IMG/VR virus record: IMGVR_UViG_3300038461_000191
Coordinates: 1-43,976 of that record
DNA from: a virus
Direction: 5' to 3' (one strand)
DNA length: 43,976 bases
Shown here: positions 7,503 through 15,635 of the stretch, one piece after another
Numbering within the stretch: the first letter of the stretch is position 1
Layout: every line of letters begins with the position of its first letter
Position numbers and translations under genes: made by a program
Notes under the pieces: generated by a model
Databases searched by the model: none
The model's input: the letters and a program-made list of their open reading frames with translations, nothing else
What the model was told of the DNA's origin: nothing

Positions 7503-8435
7503 ATGGCAATTGGTTCATATGGAGTTACGAGGTCTGCAGATGTTAATATTGAAGATATTGACATGTATTATAATTATGCTCCAGACAGACAAACAAACAA
7601 TACAAATATAATTCCATTAGTTGCAACAGAATTATTGTCTTATCTTTATCTACCAAGCACTGACCCAAATTTTATACCAGTAGTTAATCCAAGTTTACTT
7701 GAAAACAGTAACGTATTGGAAGGGTTATATAATTTAAGATTACCAGCAGCAATTTTTAATCAATTAGGGATATATACAATTTACATTAAACCAAAACTTA
7801 TAATGACAACAATTGTTGATTGTGGTGTTTTATCTTCATTACCAACAGTTAACGGTATTGTAATTGATTTGAGCACAACTCCCTTGCCTGATAATTTAAA
7901 AGCAAATAACGCATTACAGGGATTTAAAATTGAATATCTTAATTCAGATAACACTAAATTAAGAAACGTGGTACGATATGTTGTTACTTCAAATAAAGTA
8001 GTTCCTGTTAGTGAAAACGTTGGAAATACTTCTCAAAAAGCAGTCAGATATCGTTTTGATGATTTAGGTACTTTGATGTTTTTACAATTAACTCCAAGCA
8101 GTTCTTCAGATGTTAAGCCAAATGTGTTGCCTTTTATTGGTAATGTGGGCGGAATAATTTTGATGACAAATACCTATTTTTCACCGCTTGTATTGGAAGT
8201 TGAATTAGTTGAAAACACTATTGGTACATTGGCGGATATTGTTGGGGGTGAGCAAATTAAAGACGTTCAAAATGGTATTTTAACAATTTATGATAAAAAT
8301 AGAGTAATAACCGATCAGTTTAATCTTTTTGAAATTAAAGACGATGTGTCAAATGTGCCTTTATTCGAGGTCAAGGAAAAAAGAAATTCGATCGATGAGA
8401 CCCAAAATTTTAACAATATAACTTCTGGCATTTAA
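7503..8435 (+). CDS. Baseplate/tail structural protein
   Basis: 310 aa. Begins MAIGSYGVTRSADVNIEDID, with predicted beta-rich segments throughout and no catalytic motif. The family cannot be named, but its place between the wedge genes and the large tail protein, and translation frame continuity with the late operon, indicate a virion role. A GTATTTATA copy inside the preceding endonuclease gene (7421-7429) lies 73 nt upstream and could serve as a promoter, although the distance is longer than usual. It ends 23 nt before the next endonuclease start, and that gap contains a host-type promoter. Confidence 0.75.
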   Translation: MAIGSYGVTRSADVNIEDIDMYYNYAPDRQTNNTNIIPLVATELLSYLYLPSTDPNFIPVVNPSLLENSNVLEGLYNLRLPAAIFNQLGIYTIYIKPKLIMTTIVDCGVLSSLPTVNGIVIDLSTTPLPDNLKANNALQGFKIEYLNSDNTKLRNVVRYVVTSNKVVPVSENVGNTSQKAVRYRFDDLGTLMFLQLTPSSSSDVKPNVLPFIGNVGGIILMTNTYFSPLVLEVELVENTIGTLADIVGGEQIKDVQNGILTIYDKNRVITDQFNLFEIKDDVSNVPLFEVKEKRNSIDETQNFNNITSGI

Positions 8436-8446
8436 ATAAAATTTTG

Positions 8447-8454
8447 TATATTTG
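8447..8454 (+). promoter_or_regulatory. Bacteroidota-type -7 element (TATATTTG)
   Basis: TATATTTG fits the TAnnTTTG consensus exactly and lies 3 nt before ATG 8458, which implies a leaderless or very short-leader mRNA for the endonuclease gene. The -33 position (around 8424) is poor, so strength is uncertain. Confidence 0.5.
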
Positions 8455-8457
8455 CAA

Positions 8458-9555
8458 ATGCCAAAAAATTTAACAACCATAGAATTTATTAAAAAAGCAA
8501 AAAATATTCATGGAAATAAATATGATTATTTAAATGTTAATTATATTGATTCAAAAATAAAAATTGATATTATTTGTCCCAAACATGGTGTTTTTAAGCA
8601 AAAACCGAATTCGCATTTAATGGGTCGTGGGTGTCCCAAATGTGTTAATAAAAATGTAACAATTGAAGAATTTATAAAAAAAGCAAAAAATATTCATGGA
8701 AATAAATATGACTATTCTTTGGCAAAATATCTAAATAGTAAAATCAAAATAAAAATCATATGTCCTAAACATGGTGAATTTCTACAAATACCAAATAGTC
8801 ATTTAATGAATCGAGGTTGTCCAAAATGTAAAGTTGAAAAAATGATTATTTCAAGACAATTAACAACCAAAATATTTATAAATAAAGCCAATTTAATTCA
8901 CAATTATAAGTATGACTATTCTTTGGTTGAATATAAAAATAATCATACAAAAATTAAAATTATTTGTTCTGAGCACAGTATTTTTAAACAAATTCCTAAT
9001 ACACATTTAAATGGGGGTGGTTGTCCTAAATGTGCTGGTTTAAACAAAACAACCGAAGAATTTATAATTGGTGCAAAAAGGGTGCATGGAGATAAATATG
9101 ATTATTCAGTTACAAATTATATTGGAAGTAAAAAATGTCTTAAAATAATTTGTCTTGAACATGGATTATTTGAACAAAAAGCAAGCGATCATTTAAGTGG
9201 TTGTGGTTGTCCAATTTGTAAAGAATCTAAAGGCGAAATTAAAATAAAAAAATATTTAGAAAAACAAAATATTGAATTTATAAAAGAAAAAATATTTAAT
9301 AATTGTAAAAACAAACTTCCGTTGCGTTTTGATTATTATTTACCAAAGTATAAGTTACTTATTGAATATGACGGTGAACAACACTTCAAAGCGGTAGAAT
9401 ATTTTGGCGGAGAAAAAAGTTTTATTACAAGACAAAAAATTGACAACATTAAAACTGAATTTGCTAAAGCAAATGATATTAAGTTAATTAGAATTGCATA
9501 TAATGAAAATGTTGAAGAAAAATTAAGTAAAATCTTTGAACTAACATTAGTATAG
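8458..9555 (+). CDS. Homing endonuclease: four zinc-ribbon repeats plus Vsr-like nuclease
   Basis: 365 aa from ATG 8458; a TTG two codons upstream is unlikely. Four repeats of about 60 residues share F-x-KKAKNIHGNKYDYS, then CPKHG-x-F-x-Q-x-PNxHL and GCPKC, a Cys4 zinc-binding DNA-recognition unit (DUF723-like). After residue 255 comes a Vsr/PD-(D/E)XK-like nuclease: RFDYYLPKYKLLIEYDGEQHF with E303, D305 and H309, like the EDxHD homing nucleases. It lies between two virion genes with its own host-type promoter and a terminator after it, so it is a self-contained mobile nuclease. Related in design to the gene at 19341. Confidence 0.85.
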   Translation: MPKNLTTIEFIKKAKNIHGNKYDYLNVNYIDSKIKIDIICPKHGVFKQKPNSHLMGRGCPKCVNKNVTIEEFIKKAKNIHGNKYDYSLAKYLNSKIKIKIICPKHGEFLQIPNSHLMNRGCPKCKVEKMIISRQLTTKIFINKANLIHNYKYDYSLVEYKNNHTKIKIICSEHSIFKQIPNTHLNGGGCPKCAGLNKTTEEFIIGAKRVHGDKYDYSVTNYIGSKKCLKIICLEHGLFEQKASDHLSGCGCPICKESKGEIKIKKYLEKQNIEFIKEKIFNNCKNKLPLRFDYYLPKYKLLIEYDGEQHFKAVEYFGGEKSFITRQKIDNIKTEFAKANDIKLIRIAYNENVEEKLSKIFELTLV

Positions 9556-9556
9556 T

Positions 9557-9588
9557 AAACATTAAAAAAACGAATATTTAATGTTTAG
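9557..9588 (+). other. Inverted repeat after the endonuclease gene
   Basis: TAAACATTAAA (9557-9567) and TTTAATGTTTA (9578-9588) are perfect inverted repeats directly after the stop codon. They may stabilise the mRNA 3' end or mark an insertion boundary. No T run follows, so the real terminator is the next hairpin. Confidence 0.5.
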
Positions 9589-9605
9589 TAAAATTCTGAC
9601 ATTAA

Positions 9606-9638
9606 AAATCTCAATCATATGTATTGAGATTTTTTTTT
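9606..9638 (+). terminator. Rho-independent terminator
   Basis: Stem AAATCTCAAT (9606-9615) with ATTGAGATTT (9623-9632), followed by an uninterrupted T run to 9638. It stops the endonuclease transcript just before the late promoter at 9642. Confidence 0.9.
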
Positions 9639-9641
9639 ATT

Positions 9642-9650
9642 GTATTTATA
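9642..9650 (+). promoter_or_regulatory. Late-type promoter GTATTTATA
   Basis: TTGTATTTATA directly follows the terminator T run and lies 16 nt before the GTG start of the large tail gene. Confidence 0.7.
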
Positions 9651-9666
9651 GTAAAATAGAAATTTT

Positions 9667-12600
9667 GTGGCAAAAGTAAAAGTAGTAGGTACAAATCTTG
9701 ACCAGAATTTAAATGGAACAAATTTTAATAATACGGCATCCGAAACAATATTTTCATTCGGTAGTTTTGCTGTTACATCAAATTTTGAAGGGAGAGTATC
9801 TATTGATTATTCAAATACATTAAGTTCATTTGTACGTCCAGTTACTCTTGAAACTATTGGTTTAACACAAACACAATCTGAAATCATACATCAGTATAAT
9901 ACTAACGCTGTTTTAAATTTAGACAAATCAGACTTAAATACCTTTGTTAGATTTGGTTCGGCATATGAATTTTTAAGAATATCGATACAAAACATCATTG
10001 TAGCATATCCGGGTAGTTTGTTTATGAACTCCCAACTTACACATATTAATACAATTACATTTAATAATTTTGTTTATAATTCAGTCACAAATGTTTCAAC
10101 TTTTACAATACCAATTGCATCTACAGTTAATACATTTGGTTTAGCATTTAATTATGGTAATGTAAGTAATCCAGATGATAATCCATTAAAAAATTTAAAT
10201 CTTTCTTATAATCAATATATTGTTTGGTCTACACTTAATCCTACTGGAAATTCGTATACAATTATTGGCTTTACTGGATATACTTCAAATAATCCAAATT
10301 TAACAGTTCAAACAATTGGTAATCCATTTCCAACTATTACAGGCGCAACATCTGGTTATTCTGGTGCAATTGATTTTCATATTAAACCAAACAATATTGT
10401 TTTTGAAGATTTCAGGTCATTATTAAGTGATTATGAAAAATATATTGTTTCAGAAAGAATAACTGGAAATACAAGCGGATTTAAATTCGTATTAAAAGAC
10501 CCTATTTTACTTGACAACGGAACTATTAGTTATTCGAATACACAGATGCTATGGACAACAAGCGATAACTATAACATAGATGTCAGCACTCCAAAATATC
10601 GTACTTTTTTGAGTAGCATTTTAGCGATTGGTAATAAGTATGATGCAATAAAGACAGACTTAATTGCACGATTTTTAACACCTGATTCTATTAAATCATA
10701 TGATCTTACTGAAGAAGGTAAAATGACCAAACTTTTAAGAATATACGGTAGAGAATTTGATCAAATGAAACAATTTATAGATTCTTTGGTTAATATTAAT
10801 CGTGTTAGTTATGATAAAGTTAACAATATTCCAGATCAATTAATTAAAAATCTTTCAAGAACATTTGGATGGAATTATTTTTCATTAGTAAATGAAGCAG
10901 AATTAGTTACCAGTCTTTTATCTATTAGTGATGCAGAAAGAAATTTAAACACTGATTTAATGCCAGCAGAAATCGATATTGAACTCTGGAGAAGAATATT
11001 AATTAACACAAATTATTTCTGGAAATCTAAAGGTACAAGAGAAGCATTAAAATCGATATTTCTTTTAATTGGTATACCTGAACCATTTATTAATATTACT
11101 GAATATGTTTATACTGTTGACGGCAAAATAAATCCTAATAGTGTACCATTTACTAAAGCAGATTTTCCTTCAAATTCATTACCATATGATACCAGTGGAT
11201 ATCCAGTTGCACCATTAGAAACCAGTGATTTCTTTTTTCAGGTCTCTGGTGACACTGATGCTGGTCAACATTATATGGATGCATTTCGTATGGCAGGATT
11301 TAATTTAATGCAAAATATTGACAACAGAAAATCATGGATTCAAACAGGTGCAACAACAAGAGTTGATAGCACAACGCCACAATATCATCAAGAAGATAGC
11401 AAACTTGTTATAAACACAAAAGAAGTTGACGTTGCCCTTGATACAGCACGTGGTATTGAGTATGATGTTTATGATTATATAAAAAATATTGATTTTCCTG
11501 CAAATTCAAGCGGGTATACGCTACCATTTTCTTATGTTAATATATCTCTGGGAGTAAGTGCATCACAAAGTACATTCGCATTACCAGCACCATACAATAA
11601 GACAGAAGGAAATTTAGAAGTTCGATATAATGGTATTTTATTAAATGCACCAAGAACAGGAGCGACAGGCACTACTCTATATGAAACTGATTATACAGTT
11701 ACGGGTAATAGTTTTACAATAAGAAATGGCAATTATGCTCATAATAATGCATATGAAAGGGATGTTATTCAGGCAACATTTATTTATTCAGGTAATACAC
11801 ATCCAGTTACTGGAATTAGCGTTCAATATATTGTAACAAGAGTTGACGCAAAAATGGGTGGAACTGTAATACCGTTACCAAGTTATCCACGTGGAGATGT
11901 ACAAGTAACTGTAAATGGTATTGCACTTACAAAAGGTACTCCGCAATTTATTGCCGATTATATTCTTGACCCAGCAAATACTACTGGTTCAAGTCAAATT
12001 ATTATTCAAAATTCTGATGTAATTTCATTTTTGGCTGTTAGTCCTACAATACAAGTAGCATATGTTCAAGTGGTTGGAAGCAATCAGATTAATGCAAGAA
12101 GTGAAGTTGTAAGAGTTGATAGTTTTAATAGTGGTAAAATATATTATAATGTTTCAGCAAATAAATATGTTTATAAACTTAATTATAAAGCAAATACAGC
12201 ATCAGATATTAAAGTATTGATAGATGGTATTGCATTAGAACCATATATGGATTATAATATTAATATACAAAATCAATATGAAGTTTTCTTACCAAAAGGT
12301 ATTAAGTATGGTACAATTATAAGTGTATATTATCTTGTTGCGGTTAGTTCATTCTTTAATCCAATCATAAGTGATGTTTTTGGTGTCGGTGATATAAGTA
12401 AATTGTCATTTCTCGAATTTATTGAATTTATTCAAAGAAAATTAATAAATGCAAGAAATAGAAAAACAATTACAGACTTTAAAGGTGGGTGGTATCCAAC
12501 ATTATTAAATGTTTATATTCAATATTTAAAACGTGCTGATCTTCCATTAAATGACCCGTTACATTCAAATGGTTATACTTTTGAAAATTTATATTCGTTT

Positions 12601-14265
12601 TTAAGCAAATATAATTCTTTCTTTCAAAGATTTGTTGATGAATTATTACCTGCAACAATCATATTGAAAAAAAGTGGACTTTTAGTTAGAAATACAATAT
12701 TTACAAAACAAAAATTCACATATAAAAGAGGAGTTAATATACCTTTAAGTGGCTCTACAGTATTAGATATAAGAAAAAATTATTATTATTCTGGTACAAC
12801 ACCAGTATCGCTCCCTTATAGTGTATTGCTTACTTATCTGGGAGATGATGGTAGTACTTTTTTAATTGCACAATCTACAGCAGCACCACCAACAGCAGCA
12901 CTACCAACAGTTATTACAATTGACCCATCTTCTGTAGAACAAACACTTACATTTCTTCGTGGTAATGTTACTTCTGATGGCGGTGCTGCAGTAACATCAC
13001 GTGGGATTGTTTGGGGTATAAATCCTAATCCTTCAATCATTGATAATAGAGAAGCACTTGGGTCGGGTCTTGGTATATATGGTGATATTGTGACAGGCTT
13101 AATTCCAAGCACTAATTATCATGTGAGAGCATATGCAATTAATTCAGTAGGCATTTCATATGGTGAAGATATACCATTTAGAACTGCAGATGTTATAATC
13201 ATACCATCAATTAAAACAAGTGTTGCAAGTAGTGTTACTCAAACAGCATTTAATACTGGTGGTTATGGCATTACTGGCTACACAGGCATTGATTATTATG
13301 CAATGCAATATAGTGCAGCTACAACTGGTGGTTGGTTATTATCACCTGTATTACCTCTGAGCGGACCGCTTGCTATTAATCAATTTACACTTAATATTAA
13401 TGGTTTAACACCAAGCACAAAATATAATTATCGTGCATACATGATCGTTAGTGGAAGTCCATATTATGGTAGTGGATTAACTACACAAACATTAGCAATA
13501 GTACCAGTATTACCAACAGTTATAACAAATGGATTCAATTCACCAACAATAACTGGTGTAACTGTTAGTGGTACAGTATCTGGCGGTACTTATTCAATAA
13601 TTCATCGTGGAATTGCATATGGATTAGCACCAAATCCAACAACTGGTGGTACACATACAATTAATGGTAATGGATTTGGTACATTTTCAAGTTCATTAAC
13701 TGGATTAACTCCAAATACCACATATTTTGTAAGAGCATACGCAACAACAACTGGCGGTACTGTTTATGGAAATCAGGTAAATATTACAACGTTGCCATTA
13801 CCAAATATTTATCTTCCACTTGTTAGAACTTCACATAGTGGTACAGGACCGGGACAACAAAGTAATGGTACAATAATTCCAAATCCACCATTAAGTGCGA
13901 GTCAATGTATTACAGTAAATCTCAATATATCACATGTGGTATTTGCTTGTAACCCAACTGGTGGTCAAAATTTAACAACTATTTATTGTAGCACAAATAA
14001 TGGAGCAACATATAATATTATAAATCCATCACCATTTGTTACTAATGCACCATTGTCAGGTCCACCAAATAGACAATGTGGACAATATTCATTAAGTGTT
14101 ACAATACATCAAAATGAAAGATTATGTTATGTTAATCAAGTAGCATCAAATAGTTGCTGTGCTTGTGGCACATGTAGTTATATAGGAATATCATCAATGA
14201 GCAGCAGTCCAAATATTACGGTTAGTGGAGGTGGTGCTGAATTTCTGGTAGTTGGTCAAAATTAA
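9667..14265 (+). CDS. Large tail/baseplate protein with tail-I-like region and FN3 domains
   Basis: 1532 aa, GTG start (VAKVKVVG) placed 16 nt after the late promoter. Residues about 340-480 (KLLRIYGREFDQMKQFIDSL, IELWRRILINTNYFWKSKGT, REALKSIFLLIGIPEP) resemble phage tail protein I / P2 gpI-type baseplate proteins. The central 600 residues are beta-rich. Three fibronectin-III-like domains follow at about 1079-1174, 1181-1277 and 1283-1376, with the Bacteroidota hallmark GNVTSDGGAAVTSRGIVWG and LTGLTPNTTYFVRAYA. The last 150 residues are Cys-rich (NSCCACGTCSYIG). Likely a baseplate-anchored host-binding or tail-fibre-connecting protein at the gp7 position. FN3 domains are probably acquired from host surface proteins. 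Confidence 0.8.
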   Translation: MAKVKVVGTNLDQNLNGTNFNNTASETIFSFGSFAVTSNFEGRVSIDYSNTLSSFVRPVTLETIGLTQTQSEIIHQYNTNAVLNLDKSDLNTFVRFGSAYEFLRISIQNIIVAYPGSLFMNSQLTHINTITFNNFVYNSVTNVSTFTIPIASTVNTFGLAFNYGNVSNPDDNPLKNLNLSYNQYIVWSTLNPTGNSYTIIGFTGYTSNNPNLTVQTIGNPFPTITGATSGYSGAIDFHIKPNNIVFEDFRSLLSDYEKYIVSERITGNTSGFKFVLKDPILLDNGTISYSNTQMLWTTSDNYNIDVSTPKYRTFLSSILAIGNKYDAIKTDLIARFLTPDSIKSYDLTEEGKMTKLLRIYGREFDQMKQFIDSLVNINRVSYDKVNNIPDQLIKNLSRTFGWNYFSLVNEAELVTSLLSISDAERNLNTDLMPAEIDIELWRRILINTNYFWKSKGTREALKSIFLLIGIPEPFINITEYVYTVDGKINPNSVPFTKADFPSNSLPYDTSGYPVAPLETSDFFFQVSGDTDAGQHYMDAFRMAGFNLMQNIDNRKSWIQTGATTRVDSTTPQYHQEDSKLVINTKEVDVALDTARGIEYDVYDYIKNIDFPANSSGYTLPFSYVNISLGVSASQSTFALPAPYNKTEGNLEVRYNGILLNAPRTGATGTTLYETDYTVTGNSFTIRNGNYAHNNAYERDVIQATFIYSGNTHPVTGISVQYIVTRVDAKMGGTVIPLPSYPRGDVQVTVNGIALTKGTPQFIADYILDPANTTGSSQIIIQNSDVISFLAVSPTIQVAYVQVVGSNQINARSEVVRVDSFNSGKIYYNVSANKYVYKLNYKANTASDIKVLIDGIALEPYMDYNINIQNQYEVFLPKGIKYGTIISVYYLVAVSSFFNPIISDVFGVGDISKLSFLEFIEFIQRKLINARNRKTITDFKGGWYPTLLNVYIQYLKRADLPLNDPLHSNGYTFENLYSFLSKYNSFFQRFVDELLPATIILKKSGLLVRNTIFTKQKFTYKRGVNIPLSGSTVLDIRKNYYYSGTTPVSLPYSVLLTYLGDDGSTFLIAQSTAAPPTAALPTVITIDPSSVEQTLTFLRGNVTSDGGAAVTSRGIVWGINPNPSIIDNREALGSGLGIYGDIVTGLIPSTNYHVRAYAINSVGISYGEDIPFRTADVIIIPSIKTSVASSVTQTAFNTGGYGITGYTGIDYYAMQYSAATTGGWLLSPVLPLSGPLAINQFTLNINGLTPSTKYNYRAYMIVSGSPYYGSGLTTQTLAIVPVLPTVITNGFNSPTITGVTVSGTVSGGTYSIIHRGIAYGLAPNPTTGGTHTINGNGFGTFSSSLTGLTPNTTYFVRAYATTTGGTVYGNQVNITTLPLPNIYLPLVRTSHSGTGPGQQSNGTIIPNPPLSASQCITVNLNISHVVFACNPTGGQNLTTIYCSTNNGATYNIINPSPFVTNAPLSGPPNRQCGQYSLSVTIHQNERLCYVNQVASNSCCACGTCSYIGISSMSSSPNITVSGGGAEFLVVGQN

Positions 14266-14279
14266 AAATTATATTATTA

Positions 14280-14288
14280 GTATTTATA
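14280..14288 (+). promoter_or_regulatory. Late-type promoter GTATTTATA
   Basis: TTAGTATTTATA in the 38-nt gap, 15 nt before ATG 14304. It would drive the wedge gene and the glycosyltransferase-radical SAM gene behind it. Confidence 0.7.
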
Positions 14289-14303
14289 ATTAAATTATTA
14301 GAA

Positions 14304-15614
14304 ATGGCATTTATCGAAAAAAAAGACCCTGTAGTTATAAACATTAAAATTACTTCAATCGGGAGAGAATTATTATCTACGGGTAATTTGTCATTCAAAT
14401 ATTTTGTTATTGGTGATAGTGAAATGGATTATGCTTTTAATAAGGCAACAGGACTGAATCCATTTAATGCCAATATATTAAGACCTGTAGATACTAATCC
14501 TAATATTATATCTTTTATTCTAAAAAATGTATCTGGAACTACTGGTAATACACAATACAATACAATTTCAAGCATACCTGCTTCAACATATTTGGTTACT
14601 AATACGGTAGATTCAATTGGATTTTTTAGTAATCTTACTGGTGATACCACGTTTATTGTTGATGGGAACCATGTTAAACAACCAGATGTTATGATATACG
14701 TGAGTGGAATTACTGGTGGTACATCATTACAATTACGTAAAGCACCAGCATATGGTACAAGTGGTGCTGAACCTGCAGTTGGTGATTTACTTTTAATTAA
14801 ATGGACATTAACAGCAAATACAACTGGATATTCAACAGATATGTCACATCCAAGACCATTTTTAATTTATCAAATTACTGGTATTACATCAGGTACATTA
14901 GCAGCAAATAATTTAGTGGTTGGAGTTGATAGAAACCTACCTAATTTTAGTGGTATGAGTGCTACTGGTAAAGCAGGTGCTTTAATTTTTTATAATTATA
15001 TTAATTTTAGTGGTGGTACAATATTTACTACTTATTCAACAGATTACCTTGATGAAAGTGTATTAACTTTTCTACAAAATAGTCAGTGTCCAACAGTAAT
15101 ATTTCCATTTTGGAATATGTCAATTATATTTACCGAAGAAATTGCAGGAGTTCAGGCAGCAGATAAAAAATTTAGCGGATTTACCAGTGTTGCATATGGT
15201 GGATTTGTTTCATATATTCAAAATCAAGCACCTTTATATAAAAAATTGGGGATAATTCATTATACAAATGATTCACCAGCAAATGTATATGCAGAAGGTT
15301 TTTATTTAAAAACACCGAGACTGGATATTCCAACAATAATGTGGCACAAATCCAGCACAAAAAAATTGGGGGTGACCTTAACACCAACTGGCAACACAAA
15401 ACATATAAGTGGTACAACAACAGGGGCAACATCACTTAATTTGGAATATTATGATTTAGCAGACCCAGATGGAAATATTGTTGGTAAAGTATTTACTGAT
15501 TTAAAGATATTTGTAATCGAAGATCAAGAATTATTATTTGCAATGTCATATAAATCAAATAGATCATGGACACTTCCAAATTATATGATTACTTCTAATA
15601 GCGGTGGATGTTAG
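14304..15614 (+). CDS. Baseplate protein at the gp8 position
   Basis: 436 aa. N-terminus MAFIEKKDPVVINIKITSIG followed by RELLSTGNLSFKYFVIGDSE, a stretch typical of virion proteins that describe themselves as tail/baseplate in this phage group. The middle is rich in T/S-G-x-T/S turns (SGTTGNTQ, SGITGGTS, TGITSGT). The C-terminal half has FWNMSIIFTEEIAGVQ, YIQNQAPLYKKLGIIHYTND and a final beta-rich domain. No enzyme motif. Order after gp25, gp6 and the large protein suggests a gp8-like wedge component, but this is positional inference. It shares its promoter with the next gene. Confidence 0.7.
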   Translation: MAFIEKKDPVVINIKITSIGRELLSTGNLSFKYFVIGDSEMDYAFNKATGLNPFNANILRPVDTNPNIISFILKNVSGTTGNTQYNTISSIPASTYLVTNTVDSIGFFSNLTGDTTFIVDGNHVKQPDVMIYVSGITGGTSLQLRKAPAYGTSGAEPAVGDLLLIKWTLTANTTGYSTDMSHPRPFLIYQITGITSGTLAANNLVVGVDRNLPNFSGMSATGKAGALIFYNYINFSGGTIFTTYSTDYLDESVLTFLQNSQCPTVIFPFWNMSIIFTEEIAGVQAADKKFSGFTSVAYGGFVSYIQNQAPLYKKLGIIHYTNDSPANVYAEGFYLKTPRLDIPTIMWHKSSTKKLGVTLTPTGNTKHISGTTTGATSLNLEYYDLADPDGNIVGKVFTDLKIFVIEDQELLFAMSYKSNRSWTLPNYMITSNSGGC

Positions 15615-15635
15615 TGAATGATATTCATTTGAAAC

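Noticed and set aside
5782-15614. Diversity-generating retroelement, suggested by repeated TGGT-coding DNA
   Set aside because: No reverse transcriptase and no template/variable repeat pair with A-specific changes; repeats are short tandem codon duplications.
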